A stretch of DNA of 64,000 bases from Sva-07 sp963774765 (GTDB lineage: Bacteria; Actinomycetota; Acidimicrobiia; Acidimicrobiales; Ilumatobacteraceae). Shown piece after piece: positions 6,538 through 21,396 of this stretch (positions are counted from its first letter, which is position 1; each line of letters begins with the position of its first letter). Below the pieces are notes generated by a model. It was not told where the DNA came from and made no database searches. It saw nothing but the letters and a program-made list of their open reading frames with translations. The position numbers and the translations under genes were made by a program. The stretch covers positions 976,065 through 1,040,064 of the forward strand of contig CAVZGP010000009.1 of the NCBI GenBank assembly GCA_963774765.1, given 5' to 3'.

Positions 6538-8321
6538 GCGGGAACACCAACGCCTTTCCACATACCCATCGACAGTGCGTCGGGTGGGCAACGTTCGATA
6601 CAGAGGGCGCAGCGGATGCAACGCTCTTCGTCGAGCAGCAGCGCGGTTCCACCTGGCGACTCGGATTCGAGGTCCTCGGATGGAACGAGCGAGATGACGT
6701 CGACAGGGCACACGTCGGCGCACAGCGCACACAGGACGCACTTGTCGACGTCGAGGATGATGTTCGCGAAACACCGCAGACATCGAGCGGCCTCGCACCG
6801 CGCCTGCTGTTCGGTGAAGCCGAGCTCCACTTCGGCCAGGCCGATTCGGCGACCGGTGTCGAGTGTCGGCACCGCCACCCGGGCCAGCTGGTCGTAGTCG
6901 TCTTCGAGACGGTGGAACTGGGCGAGCTTGACGAATGTCGCCGTTCCCGCTTCCTCGTCGTAGCCACCGAACCAGCGGTGGATGTCGGCGGCCGAACGGC
7001 GACCATCGGCAACGGCGTCGATCAACGTGCGGGGTCCCTTGGCCGCATCTCCACCGGACCACACGCCATCGATCGAGGTCCGTCCGGTGTCGTTGTCGAT
7101 CTGGATGGTGCGCCGTGGGCTCGTCTCGGGTCCGTTGGCTCCCAACGCCTCGAGATCGATCGCCTGACCGATCGCCAGGATGATCGTGTCGGCATCGAGC
7201 ACGGAGAGGTCGGACTCGTCGAACTCCGGTGCGAACCGACCGTCGCCGTCGAACACCGACGTGACACCCACCGTCTCGATGCCGGTGACGCGACCCTCGG
7301 CGTCGACCAGGACGCGACGAGGGCCTCGCCGGGGAGCGAACGAGATCCCTTCGTGCTGCGCCTCTTCGACTTCGAAGTCGTGCGCGGGCATCTCCTCGGC
7401 GGATTCGAGCGACATCACCGTGACCGAACGGGCGCCTGCACGCGCGGCTGTGCGGGCCACGTCGAGCGCCTCTGTCATCGACGAGCGCTGATCGGCGGCG
7501 ATCTCCTCGTCGTCGCCGCCCTGTCCCCCGTAGTCGGACGCCCTCAGCGCGGTGCGAGCGGCATCCATGGCGACGTCGCCGCCACCCACGACGACGACCC
7601 GCTCGCCCACGTCGACGGTGAACCCGCGGTTCATGTTGATGAGGAACTCGATCGCCTTGAACACGCCGTCGGCCTCGGCGCCTTCGATGTCGAGCCCCCG
7701 GCCGAGCGTGGCGCCGATGCCGAGGAAGACGGCGTCGTGGCGGTCCATCAGTTCGTCGAACGTGACGTCGACACCGAGACGAGTTTCGTAACAGACGTCG
7801 ACGCCGAGATCGACGATGGCATCGATGTCGGCCGACAGCACACTGCGGTCGAGCCGGTACTCGGGGATACCGAGCCACATCGCCCCGCCGAGCTTGTCGG
7901 TGGCTTCGTACACCGTCACCCGGTAGCCGAGCCGACGCAGATCGTGAGCGCAGGCCATACCCGCAGGCCCGCCACCGACGATTCCGATGCTCTGCGAGCG
8001 CTCGAAGGTCGGCGGCGCAGCGACGCGATGCCAGTTCTCGGGGTTGCCCCGCTCGGTGCCGAACTGCTCGGTCACGAACCGCTTCAACGCTCGGATGGCG
8101 ATCGGCCGGTCGACCGTACCTCGACGGCACGCATCCTCGCAGGGTGCCGCGCACACTCGTGCACAGACCGACGCGAACGGGTTCGGAAGCCGGGCCGTCA
8201 GGTACGCGAGTTCGTCGTCGCCGTCGGCGATCGCCGCGACGTACATCCCCGCGTTGGTGTGCACGGGGCACGCCGCGAGGCACGGGATGTTCGTGTCGTA
8301 GTACTCGAGTTCGCCGACCAT
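6534..8321 (-). CDS. FAD-dependent NAD(P)-binding oxidoreductase with ferredoxin domains (GltD-like)
   Basis: 595 aa. An N-terminal Fe-S domain of the glutamate-synthase small-subunit type (CLAACPVH, CARVCAAPCEDACRR) is followed by an FAD-binding Rossmann fold (GIVGGGPAGMACAHDL, about residue 115), an NAD(P)-binding fold (VVVVGGGDVAMDAAR), and a flavin closing motif GVWSGGDAAKGP. The C terminus adds an extra Cys group (CEAARCLRC) and two [4Fe-4S] motifs, CVLCALCADVCP and CIRCALCIERCP. There is no amidotransferase partner, so it is not glutamate synthase proper. Wedged between cytochrome genes with 1- and 4-bp overlaps, it most likely moves electrons between NAD(P)H or ferredoxin and the quinone/cytochrome b system. 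Donor and direction are inference. Confidence 0.88.
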   Translation of the reverse strand: MVGELEYYDTNIPCLAACPVHTNAGMYVAAIADGDDELAYLTARLPNPFASVCARVCAAPCEDACRRGTVDRPIAIRALKRFVTEQFGTERGNPENWHRVAAPPTFERSQSIGIVGGGPAGMACAHDLRRLGYRVTVYEATDKLGGAMWLGIPEYRLDRSVLSADIDAIVDLGVDVCYETRLGVDVTFDELMDRHDAVFLGIGATLGRGLDIEGAEADGVFKAIEFLINMNRGFTVDVGERVVVVGGGDVAMDAARTALRASDYGGQGGDDEEIAADQRSSMTEALDVARTAARAGARSVTVMSLESAEEMPAHDFEVEEAQHEGISFAPRRGPRRVLVDAEGRVTGIETVGVTSVFDGDGRFAPEFDESDLSVLDADTIILAIGQAIDLEALGANGPETSPRRTIQIDNDTGRTSIDGVWSGGDAAKGPRTLIDAVADGRRSAADIHRWFGGYDEEAGTATFVKLAQFHRLEDDYDQLARVAVPTLDTGRRIGLAEVELGFTEQQARCEAARCLRCFANIILDVDKCVLCALCADVCPVDVISLVPSEDLESESPGGTALLLDEERCIRCALCIERCPPDALSMGMWKGVGVPA

Positions 8322-9118
8322 CAGATTCGGTTCTTTCGATGCAGGAACCACAGCGCGACGAGCGAGGCGCCGAGTCCGACGGACCAGACCCCGACAGTGA
8401 TCAGATCCCGCTGGTCGGACGACATCTCCTGGAGCGGGCCGGATTCCCACGCCCGGGCGGGCAGCAACGTCGTGGTGACGATCAGGAACACAACGATGAC
8501 CGCAGCCTTCATCCAGGCATCGGACCACGGAATCTCCCGCGGGTCGTTGACCGCGATGATGCGCTGACGGAAGATCACCGCACCCGCGACCACGGCGAGG
8601 CCCAGCGCAATGGTGATCACCATCTTCGTCTCCGACGACATCCCCGAACCACCGGACGCATCGACAGCAACCTCGGGGGCCGGCGTGACGAATCCCGACT
8701 GGATGTAGGCGATCACGGCCGTCACATCGTCGTCACTCAACGTCGACTGGGCGGGCATCACCCCGTCGTAGGTCTGACCGTTGACCTCGATCTCGCCGCT
8801 GAGACCGTTCGTGATGACATCGACGACGTAGGCGGTGTCGTCGACGTTCGGATTGCCGACCAACGGCGGGAACTGGCCGACAACGCCCGCTCCGCCGGCC
8901 TGATGGCACCCAGCGCACGACGTGGCGTAGACCTCGGCGCCGGCAACCAACGTCTCGTCGGTCGGCCCGCTGAGCAGGTTCGCAGCCGACGCGGCAAATG
9001 GCGCGACGGCGACCACGGCTACCAACAACAGCGCCGGCGTCCATCTCACCAGTGCCCCACGACATCGCACACCCACCGCAGCCGATGAGTCACGTTCTCT
9101 GGAAGTCGTCTCAGGCAT
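8321..9118 (-). CDS. Monoheme cytochrome c with C-terminal membrane helices
   Basis: 265 aa. A signal/anchor sequence (WTPALLLVAVVAVAPFAASA) is followed by a cytochrome c domain with CAGCH (about residue 68) and a Met ligand in the GVMPAQS loop. Two or three C-terminal membrane spans follow (MVITIALGLAVVAGAVIF, AAVIVVFLIVTTTLL, a last one near GVWSVGLGASLVALWF). The domain resembles the first heme domain of the diheme protein at the head of the array (shared GLSGEIEVNGQTYDGVMPA-like block), so the two probably arose by duplication. ATG 9118 is the first Met before the signal helix. The stop shares one base with the start of the FAD/FeS gene. Confidence 0.87.
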   Translation of the reverse strand: MPETTSRERDSSAAVGVRCRGALVRWTPALLLVAVVAVAPFAASAANLLSGPTDETLVAGAEVYATSCAGCHQAGGAGVVGQFPPLVGNPNVDDTAYVVDVITNGLSGEIEVNGQTYDGVMPAQSTLSDDDVTAVIAYIQSGFVTPAPEVAVDASGGSGMSSETKMVITIALGLAVVAGAVIFRQRIIAVNDPREIPWSDAWMKAAVIVVFLIVTTTLLPARAWESGPLQEMSSDQRDLITVGVWSVGLGASLVALWFLHRKNRI

Positions 9119-9204
9119 CAGGCTCCTCGGTGTGACGACGACATGCGTCGCCCGGTTGTCATCATCCGGCGCGCGAACGCCGCGGGCAAAGAGGCGAAGG
9201 TCCA

Positions 9205-10810
9205 CTACGGGTTCCTGAATTCGGCCTTGGGTCCGAGGTAGAACCACCAGTTGATGAAGATGCAGACGACGTAGAACGCCGCGAAGGCCACCAGGGCGTA
9301 TTCGGGTGTCCCGCTCTTGATCTGGCTGCCGAACTCCTCCGGCACGATGAACGCCCCGTAGGCCGCAACCGCCGATGTCCAGCCGAGTACCGGACCAGCC
9401 TGTTCCTTGTTGAAGACGCACGGCGATCGTTCGGAACGTCGAGCCGTTGCCGATGCCGCTGGCTGCGAACAACACCAGGAAGAGCAGGAAGAACGGGAGG
9501 AAGTAGTCCTCAGGCGTCTCCGACTTGAATGCTTCGCGCATGTAATAGGCGACGCCGAGCGCGCTCATCGATCATCACGACCGCCACGGCCTGGGTCACC
9601 TTCGCGCCACCGACCTTGTCGGCCATCCAACCGCCGACCGGCCTGATGAACGCGCCGATGAAGGGACCGATCCAGGCAAAGGTCAGCACCGCCGGACCAT
9701 CCGGGTTCACGGTGTCGTGGGTCATGACCCCATCGATCTCGATGTGCCTGAACCCGAAGATCACCTTCATCGCCAGCGCGAAGCCGGCGGAGAAGCCGAT
9801 GAAGCTGCCGAAGGTCATCGTGTAGATCACACTCATCACCCAGGTGTGCTTGTTGCCGAAGATCTTGTACTGACGTTCGAGGTTCGGCTTGACCTGGCCG
9901 GGGATCTGCTTGAGCAGGAAGACGGTCAGCCAGAGCGTGATGGCGATCACCGGCCACTTCGCCCATGACGGTGCACCGAGCATCGGATCGGGCAGGATCA
10001 CGATAGAGCCCGAGCGCCGCGGGAACGGCGGCCACCAGCAACATGCCAGTGACCTTGCCGAACGCCGTGATCGTGCCGCCGATGTTCGGTGACACCTCGG
10101 CGGTGCGGATGTTGTTCATCCCGAACCACCCGGCGAAGGCGAGCGGTATCAGGAAGATCAGCCACACGAATCCGGCGTTCTGGATCCACGTCTCGGTGCC
10201 GGCGGCGATCTTGCCGATCAACGTGCCGGAAGTCTGTTCGAGCACCATCGAGCCGCCGCCGAACATCGCCCGGGTCATCACGAGCGGGATCAGGAGCTGC
10301 ATCGTGGTCACGCCGGCGTTGCCGAGCCCCGCGTTGAGGCCGAGCGCCAGCCCCTGCATGCGCTTGGGGTAGAAGAAGCTGATGTTCGACATCGACGACG
10401 CGAAGTTGCCGCCGCCGAGGCCAGACAGGAAGGCGAGGAGCTGGAACACCCACAGCGGCGTGTCCTTGCTGAGCAGCGCGAGGCCGGTGCCCGACTGCGG
10501 GGATCATCAGCATCGCGGTCGTCAGGAAGATCGTGTTCCGGCCACCGGCGATGCGGATGAAGAAGCTCTGGGGGATTCGGAACGTCGCCCCGGTGAACCC
10601 AGCGATCGCCGTGATCGTGAACAGCTCGGCCTGGGTGAACGGGAAGCCGAGGTTGAGCATCTGGACGGTGATGACGCTCCAGTACATCCAGACCGCGAAC
10701 CCGCACAGCAGGCTGGGGATCGAGATCCACAGGTTCCGCGTCGCGATCTTCTTTCCCGTTGTCTCCCAGAACGTCTCGTTCTCGACATCCCACTCTGTGA
10801 TGTCTGCCAT
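9205..10810 (-). CDS. narK: NarK-type nitrate/nitrite MFS transporter (four frameshifts)
   Basis: Reassembled from five reading frames, about 535 aa. N terminus MADITEWDVENETFWETTGKK; then GFTGATFRIPQSFFIRIAGGRN, LSGLGGGNFASSMSNISFFYP, LGLNAGLGNAGVTTMQL (nitrate signature region), TFGSFIGFSAGFALAM and IGPFIGAFIRPVGGWMADK, ending near LGPKAEFRNP. Shifts lie near 10500, 10008, 9570 and 9410. Between them the sequence is well conserved, so they look like base-calling indels. ATG 10810 has AGGAG seven bases upstream. NarK proteins of the nitrate-sensing MFS group import nitrate by proton symport or exchange it for nitrite. Placed 76 bp after the other narK gene. Confidence 0.85.
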
Positions 10811-10886
10811 GTTGATTCTCCTCTTGCTGTCGAACTGCTCGGGGTGTCGGGATGTTGAGACGACGGCGGAGTCCGCCATTGCTCGG

Positions 10887-12552
10887 TCAGGTGGTGGTCG
10901 GGGTGCCGACCGCTTGTTGCGGCTCATCACCGGCGTCGAACTCCGATGCGTGAGCATCCTTTGGTTCCTCGAGAAGAGCGAGGGTGATCAGGAAGCTCAG
11001 CAACGCGCCACCGGCGAGGATGAAGAAGAACGTTCGGGCATCCACGAGCGAGAAGATGACCAGGTAGACGACGGCGCCGACGTTGCCGTAGGCACCGGCC
11101 ATGCCCGCCACCTGACCGGTCATCCGTTTGTTGACCATCGGGATGATGGCGAAGGTCGCTCCCTCGGCGCCCTGCACGAAGATCGAGGCGACCACGGTGA
11201 AGACCACGGCGATCACCAGCCAGGTCATGCCGCTGAACGTCGGGACCAGGTTCTTGAGGCCGTCGGCGTCGACACCGCCGGACCACTTGGAGATGAGCGC
11301 CATGAGCACGAAGCCGAGGACGATGCCGAAGATGTAGCCGAGCATCGTGCGTTTGCGGTTCGGCAACCGGTCGGACAGATAGCCACCGAGCGGGCGGGCC
11401 ACGAGGTTGACGAAGGCGAACGATGCGGCGACGAATCCCGCCACGGTTGCCGTGACGATCGGCTGGCCGGCGTTGTTGGTGAGCGGCGCGAACACCTCCT
11501 CGTAGAACGTCGGCAGCATCGAGACGACCGCCAGTTCCGCACCGAAGTTGGCGAAGTACGTGGAGTTCAGGGCAACGACGCTGCCGAAGTGGTACTTCTC
11601 GTCGTCGGGCACGCCCGCACGCAGGTACGGCAGGTTCACCTGCAGGGTCCGCACGACGTGGACCACGTACACAAGCGTGAGCACGGCGTAGATCGCGTAC
11701 AGCCCGGTGTCGCCCAGGATGACCTCACCGTCGACCTTCACATTCGAGATGCGCCATGCCAACAGACCGAGTGCACCGACCAGTGGAATCGACCAGACCA
11801 GGTACTGCACGAGGTCGCGGTACGACGTCACCATCATCGGCTCGGCCTTCTTGGTCTTGACGAGCGTGCGCCCCTCGGGGACGTCGCGCACCAAGAAGTA
11901 GTACATGACGCCGTAGATGCCCATCACCAATCCGTTGAGCGCCATCGCCCAGCGCCACGAGTCGTCTCCCATGTCGAACCAGCTGCCCGAAGACCGTCAG
12001 CGCAACCCAGGGCAGCGTCATCGCCGCCCACGCGGATCCGAAGTTGCCCCAACCGGCATAGAAACCCTCGGTGCGGCCGATGTACTTCGGCGGGAACCAC
12101 TGCGCCACCATCTTGATGCCGATCACGAAGCCGGCGCCGACGCAACTCAGCACGAGCCGGGAGATCAGCATCTGATCGAACGTGTCGGCGAAGGCGAACC
12201 AGATCGTCGGGATCGCCATGACCACCATCAACGCGCTGAACACGATGCGTGACCCGAACCGGTCGATCAACGTGCCGACGACGATGCGGGCGGGGATGGT
12301 CAAGGCCACGTTGGCGATGAGCAGGATCTTGATGTGCTCCTCGGTCAACCAGTCGGTCGTGTTGCGCATCGTGGTGCCGAGCGGTGCCAGATTGAACCAC
12401 ACGTAGAACGTCATGAAGAACGCGATCCACGTGAAGTGGAGCACCCGGATCCGCTCCTGGTGGAAGTCGAGCAACCGCGGTGGCGCATCGTCGCCGGCCG
12501 CGGGTGGAGACGCAACCGACTGTCGGTCGCTTCGGTCCTGGTCGTCACTCAT
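10887..12552 (-). CDS. narK: NarK-type nitrate/nitrite MFS transporter (one frameshift)
   Basis: About 555 aa with twelve predicted membrane helices. Seen: TWIAFFMTFYVWFNLAPLGTT in helix 1, RIVVGTLIDRFGSR loop, GAGFVIGIKMVAQWFPPK, GWGNFGSAWAAMTLPW (nitrate signature), then after a shift near 11975 DSWRWAMALNG, FGAELAVVSMLPTFYEEVF, and the second signature GMAGAYGNVGAVVYL. The shift falls in a GGG run where one G fewer restores GSWFDMG. The C terminus is extended and acidic. It directly follows narI (41 bp). With the next gene it forms a pair, one perhaps a nitrate/proton symporter and the other a nitrate/nitrite antiporter, as in known narK1/narK2 pairs; which is which is not decided by sequence here. 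Confidence 0.87.
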
Positions 12553-12593
12553 CGTTGAGTTCCTTGGGGGTTGGGGAGGTCAGCGCTCGGCGC

Positions 12594-13313
12594 TCACTGG
12601 TATTGCTTGGGCCGCGGCGCGTTCGAGATGTACTCGGCGGCCGGCGGTTCACGGTTGGCGATCACCTTCTGCCACGGGCGGAACAGGTATTGCAGCGGCA
12701 GGGTGATGATGTGGACCAACCGACTGAAGGGGAAGATCGCGAGGAAGACGAAGAAGGTCAGCACGTGGATCTGCAGGGCGAGCGGAAGCGGGTCGATGTA
12801 GCCGGGCTCGGGCTGGAACCGGAACAGCGACCGCACGTACGGCACGAACACACCGGTGCCCCAGTACGAACCCCAGCGATAACCGATCGCGATCCACAGG
12901 CCCGAGATGATCTGGACCGCGATGACGAGCAGCACCACATGGTCCATCGGACTGGTCACCCGGCGAACGCGGGCACTGGAGTGCCGACGCCAGATCAACA
13001 CGGTGATCCCGAATGCCGCCCACAATCCGAGGGCGACCCCGGTGATCTCGAGCAGGTACAGCCGGATCGGGTCGCCGTTCCAGAGCACGAACGCCTCGGG
13101 CACGATCAAGGCCAACAGGTGGGCGGTGAGGATGATCGTCAAACCCCAGTGGAACGGGATCGAGCCCCAGTACAGCTTCTTGCTCTCGAGGAGTTGTGAC
13201 GACAACGACGACACCGAGAACGGCGCTCGGCGCCACCGCACGATCGTGACGACGATGGCGAGTGTGGCCGCCATGTACGGCACGACACCGAACAGGACGT
13301 CGTTGGTGTTCAT
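12594..13313 (-). CDS. narI: Respiratory nitrate reductase gamma subunit
   Basis: 239 aa, five membrane helices. NarI carries two b hemes and hands quinol electrons to NarH. The expected His ligands can be placed in IPFHWGLTIILTAHL (helix 2) and in ALQIHVLTFFVFLAIFPFSRLVH (helix 5), a typical end-of-NarI motif. ATG 13313 overlaps the stop of narJ by ATGA. The C terminus (PLQYLFRPWQKVIANR) matches family form. Presence of a normal NarI means NarGH is anchored on the cytoplasmic face and can take electrons directly from quinol, in addition to any path through the cytochrome b/Rieske genes downstream. Confidence 0.93.
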   Translation of the reverse strand: MNTNDVLFGVVPYMAATLAIVVTIVRWRRAPFSVSSLSSQLLESKKLYWGSIPFHWGLTIILTAHLLALIVPEAFVLWNGDPIRLYLLEITGVALGLWAAFGITVLIWRRHSSARVRRVTSPMDHVVLLVIAVQIISGLWIAIGYRWGSYWGTGVFVPYVRSLFRFQPEPGYIDPLPLALQIHVLTFFVFLAIFPFSRLVHIITLPLQYLFRPWQKVIANREPPAAEYISNAPRPKQYQ

Positions 13314-13824
13314 CGTCTGCCTCCGATCCGGACCGGACGGTTGCCGGCGCACGCGAGCGTGGCTGCGAGCAGATGGCAATAGGGGTTGTCCGGTGCTGCT
13401 GTCTTGAGTACGGCATTCATTTCGGCCACCGCAGCGGGAAGCGCCTCGACGAGATCCTCGATCGGCTCGTCGGTCGCTGCGAGGTACCGCAAGATCGGTT
13501 CGATGTGGTCCGGCAGTTCGCCGCGCAGGTCGACGTCGGCCTCGGCCATCGCGGCGACCAGGTCGGCCATGAAGGCCCCGCGTCGGTAGTTCTCACCCCA
13601 GGCGACGTGGCCGACGTACGGCACGAACTTGGGGTCGAGATCGAGCGTCTCGGTGTGGAGTTCCTCCCACTCCCCCAGCGTCAGCGACCCAACCGCCACC
13701 ACGAAGCGTTGCATGTGGCGCTTCACCTCGGCGTTGGCCTCGACGTCGACCATCTGCGACAGCTCTGCAGCCGACTCCGCGGTCGGATAGCGGAACCCGA
13801 GAGCGACCAGTTGGGTCGTGTCCA

Positions 13825-13825
<1 letters not shown>
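13310..13825 (-). CDS. narJ: Nitrate reductase assembly chaperone
   Basis: 171 aa, all-helical TorD/NarJ-type redox enzyme maturation protein. Recognisable blocks are LVALGFRYPTAESA at the start, LGEWEELHTETLDLDPKFVPYVGH in the middle and RGAFMADLVAAMAEADVD, DHIEPILRYLA after it. Such chaperones bind the NarG N terminus and help molybdenum-cofactor insertion before the complex joins NarI. The start shares one base with the narH stop and the stop overlaps narI, so narHJI are translationally coupled. Confidence 0.92.
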
Positions 13826-18971
<5,146 letters not shown>

Positions 18972-18975
<4 letters not shown>

Positions 18976-19847
18976 CGCTTACTCCTCAAGGTCTGCACGT
19001 AGGTCTTGCGCGGTCCGCGCCAGGCGATGGCCATGCCGCCGAGCAGAACGACGAGCCCGATGAGCCCGGCGATCAGCAGCCAGTCGACGCTGTACGAGGG
19101 CTTGGTCTGGTCCGGTGCGTCAGCGAGGAACGCCACCAGGTCGGCGATCTCGGCCTCGGTCAGTGGCCGGTCGGCGAAGATCGGCGTCATCGTCGGCGAC
19201 GGTGGGTTCGTCAGCCACGCGCTCAGGCCGGCCGCTCCTCCCAGGCGTTGGTACGAGCCGGTGAGATCGGGGCCCAAGCTCGACCCGCCGAGGTTTCCGA
19301 CCTCGCCCGCAGTGTGGCACGACGCACACGCGGTGCCGCCGTTTTCGAGACCGTTCTGGCCGATGAAGAGATCGTGGCCACCGTTGATGTCGCCCGCAGC
19401 GGGCGGTGCGACGGGCTCAGTGGGCTCGGTGGGCTCGACCGGTGTCTCGGTCCCCCCACCGGCGAGCTCGACGACGTACGCCGTGAGAGCGTCGACATCG
19501 TCAGCCGAGAGACCGGCGACGGCCGGCATCGCCGAGTCGTAGGTCTCACCGTTCACCTCGATCTTGCCGGTGAGACCCTCGTTGATCACGGTGGTGACAT
19601 GGGCGGGATCGGTCGCGTTCGGGTTGCCGGCGAGCGGCGGGAACGTACCGGGAATGCCCTCGCCATCCGCCTGGTGGCATCCAGCACAGTTCGCCGCGTA
19701 GAGGTCAGCACCCGTCGATCCCTGCGCCTCGATCGTCGGAGACGATGCAGCGGTCGACACCGCGACGAGAACACTCGCTACGACGAGACCGACTGGCAGG
19801 AGGGTGGACCACAGGCGTTCCCTCAGCGGATGCCTGCGATGCTCCAT
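18972..19847 (-). CDS. Membrane-bound diheme cytochrome c, head of the nar array
   Basis: 291 aa. Signal helix (LLPVGLVVASVLVAVSTAASS), first heme domain with CAGCH near residue 55 and a Met loop SAMPAVAG, a Thr/Pro/Glu linker (TPVEPTEPTEPVAPP), a second domain with CASCH near residue 175 and a Met in SPTMTPIFADRPL, then a C-terminal membrane helix (LLIAGLIGLVVLLGGMAIAW). Diheme c genes in front of narG are known in Thermus (narC), where the protein works with the nitrate reductase. ATGA overlap with narG indicates coupling. The domain order resembles the cytochrome cc subunit (QcrC) of actinobacterial bc complexes, an alternative reading that fits the Rieske and cytochrome b genes in this array. 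Confidence 0.88.
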
Positions 19848-20004
19848 AGTGTTCTTTCCGAATCTGCTCGTCGGGACTGGGGGGCGGCCAGATCGCAGCT
19901 GGCTGCTGTCTGGCTCGCCCCCATTCTCACGTCCGTCGATGCTCGTCTCTAGGGGCGAAAGCCCCTTCGGACCCGAGCCGGGGATTTCTGTGCGCGAGGT
20001 CTCG
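19848..20004 (-). promoter_or_regulatory. Leader/promoter region of the nar array with a GAAA-loop hairpin
   Basis: 157 bp upstream of the first gene. AGGGGC-GAAA-GCCCCT at 19951-19966 is a perfect 6-bp stem with a GNRA loop. It could end the small gene upstream or structure the operon leader. I see no convincing FNR-type palindrome, so I cannot say which nitrate or oxygen sensor acts here. Confidence 0.4.
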
Positions 20005-20286
20005 TCACGAACCGCGAGCCGTGTGCGCTCCCACTGCCAGCGACTCCGCGAACGAGTGCCCGGACCACTCCAGATCTGGGTCCCCCGACGTCAGATCCCC
20101 GCTGATCGCTCGACGCAGGTCGACTGCTTGTGTTCCGTTTCGCGCAAGTGTCAGCAGGCCCGAGCCGAGATCGCGGCGGGAGCGCTGCACGATGCCGACG
20201 ACGCCGAGCACGTAGGCCACCCCGACGGACAGCAGCAGCGGCCGCGGATCGGTGCCCGAACGTTCATCGTCGGCCACAGCAGGCAT
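20005..20286 (-). CDS. Possible small membrane protein
   Basis: 93 aa. One predicted membrane helix (PLLLSVGVAYVLGVVGIV, about residues 16-33) and then a hydrophilic tail without known motif. The start ATG 20286 lies inside the end of the CDF gene (22-bp overlap), and a GGAGG lies about 15-20 bases upstream of it, further than usual. No family recognised. It may be a real accessory gene of the metal-export pair or a chance ORF; the hairpin at 19951 could be its terminator. Confidence 0.35.
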   Translation of the reverse strand: MPAVADDERSGTDPRPLLLSVGVAYVLGVVGIVQRSRRDLGSGLLTLARNGTQAVDLRRAISGDLTSGDPDLEWSGHSFAESLAVGAHTARGS

Positions 20287-20962
20287 CGCCGCGCCATGCG
20301 TCTCGTCCCTCCTTGATCGCGACTGCGGCGATCACGAGCCCAGCGATCGGGTCGGCCCACGACCACCCGAACAGGCTGTTGAGCAGGAGCCCCACGAGCA
20401 GGACTGCCGAAAGGTAGGTACACAACAGGGTCTGCTTCGAGTCCGCAACGGCGGTCGCGGAGCCGAGTTCGCGGCCTGCCTTGCGTTGCGCGAATGACAG
20501 GAACGGCATGATGAGCAGCGACAGCGATGCAAGCACGATGCCGACCGCCGAATGGTCGACCTCGCCTGACCGGGCCAGTGCGCGGATCGACTCGAACGCC
20601 ACGTATCCGGCGAGCGCGAAGAACGAATATGCGATGACACGCAACGCGAATCGTTCTCGTGTTGCCGGGTTCGGCGCCGAGAACTGCCACGCGACGATCG
20701 CCGCGGAACTCACTTCGATCATCGAGTCGAGCCCGAATCCGATCAGAGCGGTGGAACCGGCGATGGTCCCGGCCGAGATGGCGATGATGCCTTCGATCAC
20801 GTTGTAGGTGATCGTGGTGGCGACGAGAAGTCGCACGCGTCGAGTGAGAGCGCGGCGGCGATCGAGCGACAACTCCATCGACACTGCGGTGGTCGCTTCT
20901 CCGCAGCAGTCGTCAGCGCAGGCCGCGACGACAGGCAGCGGGGTGGCCCGGTTCGTTGACAT
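20264..20962 (-). CDS. Cation diffusion facilitator family metal exporter
   Basis: 232 aa. Membrane protein of about six helices. Helix 2 has GFGLDSMIEVSSAAIVAWQ and helix 5 carries ADSKQTLLCTYLSAVLL, matching the paired metal-site positions of CDF exporters (H/D-x3-D patterns; here GLDSMIE and VADSKQT). A Cys-rich N terminus (ACADDCC) and C terminus (GDACC) may bind soft metals. The start ATG 20962 overlaps the stop of the CmtR-like gene (TGATG), so sensor and exporter are one operon. A Cd(II)/Pb(II) or Zn(II) efflux role follows from the sensor type, not from the exporter itself. No frameshift. Confidence 0.83.
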   Translation of the reverse strand: MSTNRATPLPVVAACADDCCGEATTAVSMELSLDRRRALTRRVRLLVATTITYNVIEGIIAISAGTIAGSTALIGFGLDSMIEVSSAAIVAWQFSAPNPATRERFALRVIAYSFFALAGYVAFESIRALARSGEVDHSAVGIVLASLSLLIMPFLSFAQRKAGRELGSATAVADSKQTLLCTYLSAVLLVGLLLNSLFGWSWADPIAGLVIAAVAIKEGRDAWRGDACCGRR

Positions 20963-21297
20963 CAGCAGCACCCGTCGTGCACGGCATTGGGACAGACGGT
21001 TGGATCGGCGACGAGTCGGAGCCGGAGGAGATCGCGCAGCACCTTCGCGAGTCGCGGGTCGGACAGCTCGTAACGAACGCGTCGGCCCTCGGAATGGCCG
21101 ACCACGATCCCGCAGCCGCGCAGACAGGTCAGATGGTTCGACACGTTGGCGCGGGTGAGGCCGAGATCGTCGGCCAGTTCGGACGGATACGCCGGACCGT
21201 TCATCATCGCGACGAGCAGTCGTCGACGCGAGTCGTCAGCGAGCGCAGTCCCGATACGACCGAGGATGTCGAAGTCGGATTCCACGCTGGATGGCAC
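20962..21297 (-). CDS. cmtR: ArsR-family metal sensor, CmtR-like
   Basis: 111 aa from GTG 21297. A winged helix-turn-helix repressor with LGRIGTALADDSRRRLLVAMM at the start and TRANVSNHLTCLRGCGIVVGHSEGRRVRYEL as recognition helix and wing. The Cys pair in TCLRGC plus the C-terminal CPNAVHDGCC match the ligand arrangement of mycobacterial CmtR (two Cys in the DNA-binding helix, one in the tail of the partner), a Cd(II)/Pb(II) sensor. The upstream in-frame extension to 21474 runs through the dispersed repeat and has no family similarity, so the GTG is preferred. It should repress this operon and release on metal. Confidence 0.85.
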   Translation of the reverse strand: MPSSVESDFDILGRIGTALADDSRRRLLVAMMNGPAYPSELADDLGLTRANVSNHLTCLRGCGIVVGHSEGRRVRYELSDPRLAKVLRDLLRLRLVADPTVCPNAVHDGCC

Positions 21298-21396
21298 AGC
21301 AATGAGAGTACAGTGTGTGCTGAACTCTTGCGAGGACGGGTCCGGACAGACAGCGGCAAGCTCGACGCCCCGCACCCATCCGCGAGCGGGCGTCAC

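Noticed and set aside
5323..8567. Plus-strand open frames of 520-550 codons opposite the cytochrome b and FAD/FeS genes
   Set aside because: Same antisense-shadow signature; no family motif, while the minus strand has complete heme and Fe-S motifs.
10533..12116. Long plus-strand open frame (over 500 codons) opposite the narK genes
   Set aside because: His/Asp/Arg/Gln-rich and without motifs; it is the antisense shadow of GC-biased codons. Conserved NarK sequence lies on the other strand.
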